Shown here piece after piece: positions 15,797 through 25,159 of a DNA stretch of 64,000 nucleotides. The first letter of the stretch is position 1, and every line of letters starts with the position of its first letter. Location: positions 124,001-188,000 of the forward strand of contig NZ_QRDV01000006.1 in assembly GCF_003386165.1 (NCBI RefSeq), written 5' to 3'. Both the position numbers and the translations under genes were made by a program. This DNA comes from Winogradskyella eximia. GTDB lineage: Bacteria; Bacteroidota; Bacteroidia; Flavobacteriales; Flavobacteriaceae. The notes beneath the pieces were generated by a model. The model worked only from the letters and a program-made list of their open reading frames with translations. It made no database searches and was not told the DNA's origin.

Positions 15797-18310
15797 CTAA
15801 AAATAAAATCCAAAACTACCAGTAACTCCAAAAGGTCTAGCGTTTGGACGGTCTAAATAGTTTCCTCTAAAGTTAAAGTCTAGACGTAAGACTTTAAAAA
15901 TATTAGCAACACCAACACTATATTCGTAGTACATACGAGTATCTGGAGCTACTAATGGGAATTCAACTGGGTTCATTCCCGTTTCACTTAGTACTTTGTT
16001 TTCTTCAGATAATTCTCCCCAAACACCTCTTAAGCCTAAAATGGCTCTAAGATTGTATTTTTTTAAGAAAGGAATCCTAGAGAAAACACGACCATTAAAA
16101 TTGTGTTCAATATGCACAGAGCTATAAGTATCTGTTACAAACTCGTAAAAATCTAACTGTGGAAACGTATTGTAAATTGAGAAATAACTTTGATTACCAG
16201 GAACAATACTTAGTAAACCAAGAGGTACTTCACCAAAAGTTTTACCTAATTCTACGGATGTAACTAATCTTCCAAAACCACCAACTTGCCATGGTTGTAT
16301 ATAAGAAAATTGCAGTTTGGTATAATCAAAATCACTACTAAACCAATCGCGATCTCCACGACTTATTTGTGCAAATAATGTTGCAAAATTGTCATTTTTA
16401 TTTTTTCGTTCTACTCCAAATCCTGTCATTTGACGTTTAGGGAAGTAGGCGAGTGATAATCTAGATTCAAATTGTTTAATTTCTGAAGAAATACCGGTTG
16501 ATGATTCAGGATCTAAATAATCTAAACTAAAAGTTGGTGACGCAGAACTTAACGTGCGAAAGCTACCATCTATTCGAATCTCTAAATTTCTAAAAGGCTC
16601 AATAGAGGCTCCTAGATTAGTTAAATTAATATTGGTTAACTTATCATTTGTACTTGTGCCAATAACAGCAGAAGATGCCAAACTACGGCCTAATACATCG
16701 GTAGAGCTAGTTAAACTTGCTCCAATTTGTTCTACATCACGTCTATTACCACCAAAAAGAGTGAGTCGTGTTCGTTTATTTAATAGCCATTTACCAGAAA
16801 TGCCGTATTTGAATTTATCATCTTTAAAGCCGTAAGCTAAAAAACCTTCTAATCTCCATAAATCATTTGGGCCAAAGTAAGTTCTACCTCCAGTTCGTAG
16901 TCTTACGCCTTCAACTTCATTATATCCAAAGGTTGAAAATATAGGTCCATAATCGAAATTGATACTCGGAATTTCAATATATCCTGATGCAAGAATGCTT
17001 CCTACATTATACAAACGCTTAAATTTTTTAACCGTTTTAAGCGTATCTAACATTTTATATACGCCTTTTTCATCTTTGTTTAAGGCTTCAAGTCTGTTGG
17101 TTTCCCAAAAATCATCTTCTCTATTATAGACATCGGCATCATAATTATATACCACTTTATCATAGAACTTAGAATCTTTAGGTTGGTCAAATTTATAGTT
17201 GTCATAAATTGTTGTCCGCTTTCCATAAACACCTCTTGAGACTTCTTTTTTGTTGAAAGCGAAGTCTGATAAAAAATAATCGCGTTTAATAAGAAAAAGA
17301 GAATCGTTAAGTACTTCAAACTCTTGTTCTATATAAATCTCTTTAACCCAGTTTATATTAGCACTCTTTGAAGCTTGAAGATTAATTTCCTTAATAGCAA
17401 AAGTGGAATCATTAACCCAAAAATCGCCTTTAAAGGTTAATTCATTTTTTCGTCTAGGATAATATATGATGTTGTAACACCATTTGTTGTCAATAAATGC
17501 ACTGTCCGATAAAACATAATTGTAGGTTTGTATTCCCGTTCTACTTAATGGGCTAACAAAACTTTTATCGAAAAACTTTAAGTAATTATTGTAAACATTA
17601 TATTCAGAATATAAATCGTCTATAAAATCGATAATGATTTGATTATTACTAAACCCAGAGTTCTTATTACCTAATAAATCTTCTCGTTCTTTATTAATTA
17701 AATTATCACCAGATATTTTTTTAACGGATTCATTTAAAAAAATAGGCAAGTATGTTTTTCCAGTGACATTGGATGTGTCTACTTCTTCAAAAACAAATTC
17801 CATACCTTTAAAAAGTTTACTCTTTATTAGAGCACTATCAATGGTGTTGAGGTCAAATTCTACTTTCTCGTATTGGTCGTATTCGTATTGCTTAAATTGG
17901 CTTAAGCCATTTTGCCGTTTACGTTCCCAAATCTTTTTAAGAATTCTAATAGCGGGATTTTCGGATGCTTTTTTAGATTGTTTTCCGGTAACAATAAGTA
18001 CTTCATCTAAAGTAGATGTCTCTTCTTTCAATATAAATTTTAAATCGTAGTTAACACGTTTGGTTAGTGGTATCTCTAACATTTCAAAACCAACAAAGGA
18101 CACAATTAATGTGTTCCAAACGTCATCAGATTCTAAATAGAATTTTCCGTCTTCATTAGTAATTGTTCCAATGGTAGAGCCTTTAAATAAGACATTGGCG
18201 AAAGGAATAGGTGTATTATTTTCATCAAAAACATAACCACTAACTTTAGTTTGTGCCCATGTAGATAAAAACCCTAGAACTAATAAAAATGTAAATAGTT
18301 TTAATTTCAT
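15797..18310 (-). CDS. DUF5686 outer membrane protein with CarboxypepD_reg-like domain
   Basis: An 837-aa exported protein. Signal peptide MKLKLFTFLLVLGFLSTWAQ, then a CarboxypepD_reg-like domain at about 22-110 (VSGYVFDENNTPIPFANVLFKG, ITNEDGKFYL), a long DUF5686 region, and a C-terminal barrel ending FGVTGSFGFYF. Such proteins are widespread in Flavobacteriaceae; their function is not established. I use ATG 18310 rather than a TTG four codons upstream. It follows pdhB on the same strand with an 86-bp gap. Confidence 0.88.
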   Translation of the reverse strand: MKLKLFTFLLVLGFLSTWAQTKVSGYVFDENNTPIPFANVLFKGSTIGTITNEDGKFYLESDDVWNTLIVSFVGFEMLEIPLTKRVNYDLKFILKEETSTLDEVLIVTGKQSKKASENPAIRILKKIWERKRQNGLSQFKQYEYDQYEKVEFDLNTIDSALIKSKLFKGMEFVFEEVDTSNVTGKTYLPIFLNESVKKISGDNLINKEREDLLGNKNSGFSNNQIIIDFIDDLYSEYNVYNNYLKFFDKSFVSPLSRTGIQTYNYVLSDSAFIDNKWCYNIIYYPRRKNELTFKGDFWVNDSTFAIKEINLQASKSANINWVKEIYIEQEFEVLNDSLFLIKRDYFLSDFAFNKKEVSRGVYGKRTTIYDNYKFDQPKDSKFYDKVVYNYDADVYNREDDFWETNRLEALNKDEKGVYKMLDTLKTVKKFKRLYNVGSILASGYIEIPSINFDYGPIFSTFGYNEVEGVRLRTGGRTYFGPNDLWRLEGFLAYGFKDDKFKYGISGKWLLNKRTRLTLFGGNRRDVEQIGASLTSSTDVLGRSLASSAVIGTSTNDKLTNINLTNLGASIEPFRNLEIRIDGSFRTLSSASPTFSLDYLDPESSTGISSEIKQFESRLSLAYFPKRQMTGFGVERKNKNDNFATLFAQISRGDRDWFSSDFDYTKLQFSYIQPWQVGGFGRLVTSVELGKTFGEVPLGLLSIVPGNQSYFSIYNTFPQLDFYEFVTDTYSSVHIEHNFNGRVFSRIPFLKKYNLRAILGLRGVWGELSEENKVLSETGMNPVEFPLVAPDTRMYYEYSVGVANIFKVLRLDFNFRGNYLDRPNARPFGVTGSFGFYF

Positions 18311-18396
18311 ATTAAAAAACAAACTTCATCAACAACCATGCTAAACTTTATTTAGAAGGTTATTAATGAAGTTTTCTAAACGCAGTAAACTGCTAT

Positions 18397-19374
18397 TTAT
18401 TTATACATTACTTTTTTCACAGCTTTAACAACATCGTCACTATTAGGTAACCATTCTGCTAATAAAACAGGTGAATATGGTGCAGGTGTATCTGCAGTAT
18501 TTATTTTTACAATAGGAGCGTCTAAATAATCAAAAGCTTCAGATTGTACTAAATAAGTGATTTCAGTTGAAACATTTCCAAAAGGCCATGCTTCTTCTAA
18601 AACAACTAATCGGTTAGTTTTCTTTACAGATTTTAAAATAGCGTCTCTATCCATTGGACGAACCGTACGTAAATCTATAATTTCACAAGAGATGCCTTCT
18701 TTTGCTAATTCATCTGCTGCTTTGTATGCTTCTTTTATAATTTTACCAAATGATACAATAGTAACATCGGTGCCTTCACGCTTAATTTCAGCAACTCCAA
18801 TTGGTACAGTGTATTCTCCTTCTGGTACTTCTCCTTTATCACCATACATTTGTTCGCTTTCCATAAAAATAACCGGATCGTCATCTCTTATGGCAGCTTT
18901 TAATAAACCTTTTGCATCGTAAGGATTTGAAGGTACAATTACCTTTAATCCTGGAGTATTAGCAAACCAATTTTCAAAAGCTTGCGAATGTGTTGCTCCT
19001 AACTGACCAGCAGAAGCTGTTGGGCCTCTAAATACAATAGGACATTTAAACTGTCCACCAGACATTTGTCTGATTTTTGCAGCATTATTTATAATCTGGT
19101 CAATACCAACTAGAGAGAAGTTAAACGTCATGTATTCTACAATTGGACGATTGCCCGTCATTGTAGATCCAATTGCAATACCAGCAAAACCAAGCTCTGC
19201 AATAGGTGTGTCTATAACACGTTTAGCACCAAATTCATCTAACATGCCTTTAGATGCTTTGTAGGCACCATTATATTCTGCTACTTCTTCACCCATAAGA
19301 TAAATACTTTCATCTCTGCGCATTTCTTCGCTCATGGCTTCACAAATAGCTTCTCTAAATTGAATTGTCTTCAT
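18397..19374 (-). CDS. pdhB: Pyruvate dehydrogenase E1 component subunit beta
   Basis: A 325-aa subunit that, with the alpha subunit, decarboxylates pyruvate with thiamine diphosphate. Visible family segments are LMGEEVAEYNGAYKASKG, TPIAELGFAGIAIG, MTFNFSLVGIDQI, GATHSQAFENWFANTPGLKV and the C-terminal TADTPAPYSPVLLAEWLP. The pdhA and E2 genes are not adjacent, which is common in Flavobacteriaceae. A weak hairpin GCAGT/ACTGC lies just beyond the stop (18382-18393). Confidence 0.95.
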   Translation of the reverse strand: MKTIQFREAICEAMSEEMRRDESIYLMGEEVAEYNGAYKASKGMLDEFGAKRVIDTPIAELGFAGIAIGSTMTGNRPIVEYMTFNFSLVGIDQIINNAAKIRQMSGGQFKCPIVFRGPTASAGQLGATHSQAFENWFANTPGLKVIVPSNPYDAKGLLKAAIRDDDPVIFMESEQMYGDKGEVPEGEYTVPIGVAEIKREGTDVTIVSFGKIIKEAYKAADELAKEGISCEIIDLRTVRPMDRDAILKSVKKTNRLVVLEEAWPFGNVSTEITYLVQSEAFDYLDAPIVKINTADTPAPYSPVLLAEWLPNSDDVVKAVKKVMYK

Positions 19375-19396
19375 TGTCTTATTTTTAAACGAAAAA

Positions 19397-19404
19397 CAAA
19401 AATA
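19397..19404 (-). promoter_or_regulatory. -7 box of pdhB
   Basis: On the minus strand TATTTTTG matches TAnnTTTG 23 bp before the ATG at 19374. No TTG is present at the -33 position. Confidence 0.4.
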
Positions 19405-19493
19405 ATAATTATTGACTATATAATGACATTAAATCTTAAGTGAAAAAATAAATTATTTGTAACTTGAAGAACTTTGTAAAATATTTAGTGTCT

Positions 19494-20624
19494 ATGCAAG
19501 CAAAAAATCACATTATAATCGGTTTATTTGTGTTAATATCTAATGTTTTAATTGCACAGCAAGCAGTGCTTTGTGGTTTGCAAACAGATACGTTTAGAAT
19601 TGAGAGTTCTGAAAATATTCCTGCAATTACGTCCAATGCTGATGGTACAGTTACTTTAGTGTTTCCGGATGCATATGTGTCAGCGATTTTTGCTAACTAT
19701 ACCGTTTATGATTTCTATCAATCGTTTCCAAATTCATCAGAAGCTTTAGAGAAATACTACAATGTAACTTATGATACTAGATCTTTGATTGAAGATATTG
19801 TTACCAATGTGCCAACTACTATTTTAGAGTATTCTGGAGCTAATATCAGCGGTATTAGTTTGCCATTTAATTCAAATGTAAATCCTGATTTAATTTTGGC
19901 GCTAGATGATAATACTTTTGAACTTACTAAATATAGAGTGACGTCAGATGCAGATGGGTGTTATGGTAATTGTTCGCTTATTGATGTGCCAGATGATTTT
20001 GTCTTTAGGGTTAAGTTTAATTATAATGCTGTAACTCAATTGTTACTTATGGAAACTGAAAACTTAACTCCTTGTAGTAATACATTCTCAATTGGTTTAA
20101 GTGGAGGGAACCCTAATGAATATAATCAGACGGATTATAATTTACAATTGTGGGAGTCCACATCTGTAACAGCTACTGAAACTGAGTTTTCTCAACCTTG
20201 TCATGAAATTGAAGCAGCCGTATTTGCGATTTTGAATATAGCTTGTTCACCTAATGACTATGGTATAGGAAATATTTCAGTTACTATAGATTCCGAAAAT
20301 CAATCATTTCGTTTTAACAGACCTAATATGGTTTTCGGAGAACATGTAGTAGAGTTTTCGAGAGCTAATTTATCTGTTGTAGACGAAACTCTTCAAGTTA
20401 TGAAGCCGTTTGAAATTGAAGGGAATCCATATTTGCAAATTTCAAACTTGAATAATCAATCGGTAAGTGTTGACATCTATAATACTTCAGGACAACATAT
20501 AACCCAAGTAAAAAACTTCGAAGAAAATAGTCTTAATATTTCAGATTTATCTGTTGGTTTATACTTCATTCGTATTTCAAACTTAAATAATCAGCAAAAA
20601 ATCTTTAAATTTTTGAAAAATTGA
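19494..20624 (+). CDS. Secreted protein with type IX secretion sorting domain
   Basis: A 376-aa protein with signal peptide MQAKNHIIIGLFVLISNVLIAQ. The middle has several cysteine pairs (DADGCYGNCSLIDVP, LTPCSNTF, QPCHEIEAA, NIACSPNDYG) and no recognised catalytic motif. The last 75 residues form a type A sorting domain (VDIYNTSGQHITQ, LNISDLSVGLYFIRI, KIFKFLKN), which directs export by the gliding-associated type IX system to the cell surface. I choose the ATG at 19494 because it gives a clean signal peptide; a TTG at 19464 would add ten residues. Confidence 0.8.
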   Translation: MQAKNHIIIGLFVLISNVLIAQQAVLCGLQTDTFRIESSENIPAITSNADGTVTLVFPDAYVSAIFANYTVYDFYQSFPNSSEALEKYYNVTYDTRSLIEDIVTNVPTTILEYSGANISGISLPFNSNVNPDLILALDDNTFELTKYRVTSDADGCYGNCSLIDVPDDFVFRVKFNYNAVTQLLLMETENLTPCSNTFSIGLSGGNPNEYNQTDYNLQLWESTSVTATETEFSQPCHEIEAAVFAILNIACSPNDYGIGNISVTIDSENQSFRFNRPNMVFGEHVVEFSRANLSVVDETLQVMKPFEIEGNPYLQISNLNNQSVSVDIYNTSGQHITQVKNFEENSLNISDLSVGLYFIRISNLNNQQKIFKFLKN

Positions 20625-20745
20625 TAGTTTAATCGATTAAAACTGTCATTTTGGAAATTTTGTTATGCGTGCATAGTAAAATTTCGAAATTTATATTTAT
20701 CTTCGTCATCAATAAAAAAAGACGTTTAAAATAAATCATTTTTAT

Positions 20746-21492
20746 ATGAAAATATTAGTATGTATTAGTCATGTACCTGATACAACCTCAAAGATTAATT
20801 TTACAGATGGAGATACAAAATTTGACACTAATGGTGTTCAGTTTGTAATCAATCCTAATGACGAATTTGGTCTAACGCGTGCCATGTGGTTTAAAGAAAA
20901 ACAAGGAGCAAGTGTAGATGTTATTAATGTTGGAGGACCAGAAACTGAGCCAACCTTAAGAAAAGCTTTAGCTATTGGTGCAGATTCAGCCATTAGAGTT
21001 AACACAGAAGCTACAGATGGTTTTGCAGTTGCAAAGCAATTAGCGAAAGTGGTTAAAGATGGTGGATACGATTTAGTGATTGCTGGTAGAGAGTCTATTG
21101 ATTATAATGGATCAATGGTTCCAGGTATGTTGGCAAGTTTAATTGATGCTAACTTTGTTACCAATTGTATTAGTTTAGAAGTGGATGGAACTAATGCAAA
21201 AGCCGTTAGAGAAATCGATGGTGGTAAAGAAACAGTAAGCACATCTTTGCCTTTAGTCATTGGAGGACAAAAAGGGTTAGTAGAGGAAAGCGATTTGCGT
21301 ATACCAAACATGAGAGGAATTATGATGGCACGTAAAAAACCTTTAAATGTTGTTGAGCCAGTTGATGTAAGCGCAGAAACAAAAGCGGTAAGTTTTGAAA
21401 AACCAGCTCCAAAAGGTGCAGTTAAATTGGTTGATGCAGATAATATAGACGAATTAGTGAACTTACTTCATAACGAAGCTAAAGTGATTTAA
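20746..21492 (+). CDS. etfB: Electron transfer flavoprotein subunit beta
   Basis: A 248-aa subunit of the FAD/AMP-binding ETF heterodimer that passes electrons from acyl-CoA dehydrogenases to the quinone pool. It begins MKILVCISHVPDTTSKI, with VINPNDEFGLTRAMWF, the AMP-binding GGYDLVIAGRESIDYNGSMVPGML region and the IPNMRGIMMARKKPL segment near residue 190. The etfA gene follows after 110 bp; the gap contains a repeat-like insert. Confidence 0.95.
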   Translation: MKILVCISHVPDTTSKINFTDGDTKFDTNGVQFVINPNDEFGLTRAMWFKEKQGASVDVINVGGPETEPTLRKALAIGADSAIRVNTEATDGFAVAKQLAKVVKDGGYDLVIAGRESIDYNGSMVPGMLASLIDANFVTNCISLEVDGTNAKAVREIDGGKETVSTSLPLVIGGQKGLVEESDLRIPNMRGIMMARKKPLNVVEPVDVSAETKAVSFEKPAPKGAVKLVDADNIDELVNLLHNEAKVI

Positions 21493-21595
21493 TCTGTCAT
21501 TTTTACGTCAGTAAGACATCGAATATTTAGCGCTAGCTAATCCATAAATAAATTATAACAAAATAGATTTCTGCTCAGGCAGGAATGACAAAACT
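21493..21595. repeat. Candidate dispersed extragenic repeat between etfB and etfA
   Basis: The gap begins TCTGTCATTTTTACG and ends with GATTTCTGCTCAGGCAGG followed by AATGACA. The terminal TGTCATT and AATGACA are inverted, and CCTGC/GCAGG-type sequences ending in AATGACA are a common dispersed intergenic repeat in Bacteroidota as I recall. It has split two genes normally tightly linked. Confidence 0.45.
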
Positions 21596-21602
21596 TAAGA
21601 TT

Positions 21603-22565
21603 ATGTCAATTCTAGTATATACAGAATCCGAAAACGGAAAATTAAAAAAAACAGCTTTAGAAGTTGTATCTTATGCTAAAGCTATTGCAGACCAAATGGG
21701 AACTTCAGTTACTGCAGTTGCTGTTAATGCAGATAATGCAGATACACTTGGAAACTATGGTGCAACTAAAGTACTTTTAGTAAAAGATGAAAGTTTAAAA
21801 GCATTTAACGCCAAGAAATATGCAGCTATTATTGCAAATGCTGCAAAAAGCGAAGATGCAAAAGTAGTTGTAGTAAGCTCTAGTGCAGATAGTAAATATT
21901 TAGCACCATTGTTAGCTGTAGGTTTAGATGCAGGTTATGTATCTAATGTAGTTGAAGCACCATCTAGTGTATCTCCATTTACAGTAAAACGTACAACTTT
22001 CACTAATAAAGCATTCACAAATACAGAAATCACTACAGATGTAAAAGTGGTAGGTTTATCTAATAATTCATTCGGATTGGTAGAATCTGGAGGTAGTGCT
22101 TCTGTTGAAGAATTCTCACCTTCTATACTAGATTCTGGAGTGAGCGTAGAGTCCGTTGATAAAGCAACTGATAAAGTAAGTATTGCAGATGCAGAAATTG
22201 TTGTTTCTGGAGGAAGAGGTCTTAAAGGACCAGAGAATTGGGGAATGGTTGAAGAATTAGCAGAGGTTTTAGGAGCAGCTACGGCATGTTCTAAACCAGT
22301 GTCTGATTTAGGTTGGAGACCACATAGTGAACACGTTGGGCAAACAGGAAAACCTGTGGCGTCAAACTTGTACATTGCAATTGGAATCTCTGGAGCCATT
22401 CAGCATTTAGCAGGTATTAATTCTTCTAAGGTAAAAGTGGTTATTAACACAGATCCTGAAGCACCTTTCTTTAAGGCTGCTGATTACGGAGTTGTAGGTG
22501 ATGCATTTGAAGTTGTGCCTAAATTAATAGAAAAATTAAAAGCTTTTAAAGCTGCAAACGCATAA
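21603..22565 (+). CDS. etfA: Electron transfer flavoprotein subunit alpha
   Basis: A 320-aa FAD-binding partner of EtfB. The N-terminal domain begins MSILVYTESENGKLKKTALEV; the C-terminal FAD domain has VVSGGRGLKGPENWG, the SRPVxD-like CSKPVSDLGWRPHSEHVGQTGKPV, IAIGISGAIQHLAG and NTDPEAPFFKAADYGVVGD. I start at ATG 21603; an upstream ATG at 21585 lies inside the repeat-like insert and is not expected in homologues. Confidence 0.95.
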   Translation: MSILVYTESENGKLKKTALEVVSYAKAIADQMGTSVTAVAVNADNADTLGNYGATKVLLVKDESLKAFNAKKYAAIIANAAKSEDAKVVVVSSSADSKYLAPLLAVGLDAGYVSNVVEAPSSVSPFTVKRTTFTNKAFTNTEITTDVKVVGLSNNSFGLVESGGSASVEEFSPSILDSGVSVESVDKATDKVSIADAEIVVSGGRGLKGPENWGMVEELAEVLGAATACSKPVSDLGWRPHSEHVGQTGKPVASNLYIAIGISGAIQHLAGINSSKVKVVINTDPEAPFFKAADYGVVGDAFEVVPKLIEKLKAFKAANA

Positions 22566-22623
22566 TTTTATTACCTTGTAATCCTCAATACCAAATCAGT
22601 AATAAAATAGATAAGGTATTAAT

Positions 22624-22738
22624 AAGGACTGTTTAAATTTTGAAATTTTCTGGTTTGCTTGCGTTTTATCGAAAGTATAAGGGAAATTAGCCAAATCTGT
22701 AAATTGCAGTTGGTAAAGTCCAAATTTAAACAGTTCTT
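22624..22738. repeat. 115-bp element bounded by 17-bp inverted repeats
   Basis: AAGGACTGTTTAAATTT at 22624-22640 and AAATTTAAACAGTTCTT at 22722-22738 are inverted with 16 of 17 matches and enclose 81 bp. The shape is that of a miniature inverted-repeat element or a structured transcript; no clear target-site duplication is seen. It fills most of the gap before the nuclease gene. Confidence 0.5.
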
Positions 22739-22753
22739 TGTGTTTTATAAATT

Positions 22754-23368
22754 ATGAGTTTAGTTCGTTTAAATATCAAAGGCATTTCTTATAGTCAAAC
22801 CCAGAATGGTGCCTACGCTTTAATACTTAATGAGGTTGATGGAGACAGAAAACTGCCAATAGTCATTGGTGCGTTTGAAGCACAATCAATTGCTATTGCT
22901 TTAGAAAAGGAAATTCGTCCTCCTCGTCCTCTAACTCACGATTTATTTAAAAACTTCGCAGATCGTTTCGATATTGTTGTTAAGCAAGTCATTATTCATA
23001 AGTTGGTAGATGGAGTCTTTTATTCTAGTTTAATTTGCGAACGCGATAAGATAGAAGAAATCATTGATGCTAGAACAAGCGATGCTATTGCTTTGGCTTT
23101 ACGTTTTCAAGCTCCAATTTTTACTTACAAAAACATTTTAGACAAAGCCGGAATTTATCTTAAAGTCAACCCAAAAAAGGATGATGAAGAGGAAGATAGT
23201 ATTCTTGTAGACGACCTTATTGTAGAAGAAATAGAAGCTGCAACAAGTGAACAAGAAGGTTATAAAAACACATCTCTCGAAGAACTTAATAAGCTCTTAG
23301 ATGAAGCCGTTAATAATGAAGATTATGAAACAGCTGCAAAATTAAGAGACGAAATTTCTAAACGCTAA
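22754..23368 (+). CDS. Bifunctional nuclease family protein with UvrB/UvrC motif
   Basis: A 204-aa protein. Residues 1-140 are the DUF151/bifunctional nuclease domain (LILNEVDGDRKLPIVIGAFEAQSIAIALE, ARTSDAIALALRF). After an acidic linker, residues about 168-204 form a UVR helical hairpin (SLEELNKLLDEAVNNEDYETAAKLRDEISKR). DUF151 proteins have been linked to RNase/DNase activity and stress in other organisms; here the role is inferred. It is separated from the following transporter gene by 15 bp, so they share a transcript. Confidence 0.9.
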   Translation: MSLVRLNIKGISYSQTQNGAYALILNEVDGDRKLPIVIGAFEAQSIAIALEKEIRPPRPLTHDLFKNFADRFDIVVKQVIIHKLVDGVFYSSLICERDKIEEIIDARTSDAIALALRFQAPIFTYKNILDKAGIYLKVNPKKDDEEEDSILVDDLIVEEIEAATSEQEGYKNTSLEELNKLLDEAVNNEDYETAAKLRDEISKR

Positions 23369-23383
23369 CTAACACCACATTTT

Positions 23384-25096
23384 ATGAATCAGTTTTTCAA
23401 GGCTTTTCTTGCTATCTTTATTGGACTTTCATCAATTACAGCACAAGAACTTGAAAAAACGTGGGAATCGACAACTCCTGAAAGTGTTTTTAATACTTTA
23501 GAATTTAAAGAGGGAGAATTCAACTTTTTATCAAATTCTAAAAATAATCTTGAAGGAGATTATATGTACCAAAATAACTTGTTGGTACTTTACCATAACG
23601 ATTCTTTAAACTCAATTAAGAGATATAAAATAACGGAACTTACTGATTCTACTTTAGTATTCTCAGGAAATGAGATGCGTTTTAATTTGATCGCTAAAAA
23701 AGAAGAATCCGTTGCACCAGCCGAAACAACTATAGCCCAAATTATACCTAATCAAGGCTTTTCTATAACTAGTTTATGGAGAGGTGTTTTAGGTATGGTG
23801 ACTTTAATCTTTATTGCTTTTTTATTTAGTAGTAACAGAAAAGCCATTAATTGGAAAACCGTTGGAATAGGATTATTATTTCAACTCATTATAGCAGTAG
23901 GAGTTTTAAAAGTAGATTTTGTAAAATCGGCTTTCGAGTTTATAGGGCAAGGTTTTATCGCGATACTTGGTTTTACACAAGCTGGTAGCGAATTCTTATT
24001 TGGAGGCATGTTAGATGTTACTTCTTTTGGTTTCATATTTGCGTTTCAAGTATTACCAACAATTATCTTTTTCTCTGCATTAACATCTGTATTATTTTAT
24101 CTTGGATTGATTCAGAAAGTTGTAAAAGGCATGGGTTGGTTACTATCTAAAGTACTAGGTATTTCAGGAGCTGAAAGCTTAAGTGTTGCAGGTAATATTT
24201 TCTTAGGTCAGACAGAAGCACCTTTACTTATTAAGGCTTATTTAGAAAAAATGAATAAGTCTGAAATTCTACTAGTTATGATTGGTGGAATGGCAACTGT
24301 TGCAGGAGCTGTTTTAGCAGCTTACATTGGTTTCTTAGGAGGTGAAGATGAGGCATTACAATTGTTTTATGCTAAACATTTACTAGCAGCTTCCGTAATG
24401 GCTGCACCCGGAGCTATTGTGATTTCAAAAATACTATTTCCACAAACTGAAGATATTAATACAGAGGTTGCAGTTTCACAAGACAAAATTGGTTCTAATA
24501 TCTTAGAATCTATAGCAAATGGAACTACTGAAGGTTTAAAACTAGCAGTTAATGTTGGTGCAATGCTATTGGTGTTTGTCGCTTTCATAGCTATGATAAA
24601 TGGTATTTTAGGAGGTGTTGCAGGCTTTAATGGTTTTAGTATTGAAGCTTTAAATATCGATTGGCATTTTACATCACTTAATGAAGTTATTGCTAATAAT
24701 ACTCCATATAAAAGTTTATCCTTAGAATTTATTTTAGGATATGTTTTTGCACCTTTAATGTGGTTAATTGGTGTGGCATCTGAAGATATGGCGTTAATGG
24801 GTCAGTTATTAGGAATTAAATTAGCAGCAAGTGAGTTTATAGGTTATATTCAGTTAGCCGACTTAAAAAATGCAGCAAACGCAACACACCTTACTTATGA
24901 GAAGTCTATTATTATGGCTACTTATATGCTTTGTGGGTTTGCAAATTTCGCGTCTATAGGTATTCAAATTGGTGGAATAGGATCTTTAGCACCAGGACAA
25001 CGTACACAGTTATCTAAGTTTGGTATGAAAGCTTTAATTGGTGGAACACTTGCTTCATTAGTTTCTGCAACCATTGCAGGAATGATAATTGGTTAG
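23384..25096 (+). CDS. Concentrative nucleoside transporter with N-terminal extracytoplasmic domain
   Basis: A 570-aa protein. The C-terminal 440 residues are a CNT/NupC nucleoside-cation symporter with many membrane helices and the signature FLGQTEAPLLIKAYLEKMNKSE plus GTLASLVSATIAGMIIG. Unusually, residues 1-20 are a signal-like segment (MNQFFKAFLAIFIGLSSITA) followed by a soluble domain of about 100 residues (TWESTTPESVFNTLEFKEGEFNF to NEMRFNLIAKK) that looks like a small beta-barrel or lipocalin-like fold. This domain would sit in the periplasm and could bind substrate. It acts with thyA and dNK nearby in nucleoside salvage. Confidence 0.88.
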   Translation: MNQFFKAFLAIFIGLSSITAQELEKTWESTTPESVFNTLEFKEGEFNFLSNSKNNLEGDYMYQNNLLVLYHNDSLNSIKRYKITELTDSTLVFSGNEMRFNLIAKKEESVAPAETTIAQIIPNQGFSITSLWRGVLGMVTLIFIAFLFSSNRKAINWKTVGIGLLFQLIIAVGVLKVDFVKSAFEFIGQGFIAILGFTQAGSEFLFGGMLDVTSFGFIFAFQVLPTIIFFSALTSVLFYLGLIQKVVKGMGWLLSKVLGISGAESLSVAGNIFLGQTEAPLLIKAYLEKMNKSEILLVMIGGMATVAGAVLAAYIGFLGGEDEALQLFYAKHLLAASVMAAPGAIVISKILFPQTEDINTEVAVSQDKIGSNILESIANGTTEGLKLAVNVGAMLLVFVAFIAMINGILGGVAGFNGFSIEALNIDWHFTSLNEVIANNTPYKSLSLEFILGYVFAPLMWLIGVASEDMALMGQLLGIKLAASEFIGYIQLADLKNAANATHLTYEKSIIMATYMLCGFANFASIGIQIGGIGSLAPGQRTQLSKFGMKALIGGTLASLVSATIAGMIIG

Positions 25097-25124
25097 AGTT
25101 AGTTAATAACTTTTAATATTATAC

Positions 25125-25159
25125 AAAGCTTCAAGTCTAATGATTTGGAGCTTTTTTTT
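25125..25159 (+). terminator. Terminator after the nucleoside transporter
   Basis: AAAGCTTCAAGTC and GATTTGGAGCTTT pair over 13 positions (two G-U pairs) around TAAT and run into eight T residues, 28 bp after the stop codon. Confidence 0.85.

Noticed and set aside
18320..18375. Inverted repeat AAACTTCAT/ATGAAGTTT between pdhB and the DUF5686 gene
   Set aside because: The arms are 9 bp with a spacer of over 30 bp in AT-rich sequence; chance occurrence is likely and no function is suggested.
20625..20665. Hairpin AGTTTAAT/ATTAAAACT after the T9SS gene as a terminator
   Set aside because: The stem has a bulge, is purely AT and lacks a following T run, so it is not supported as a terminator.
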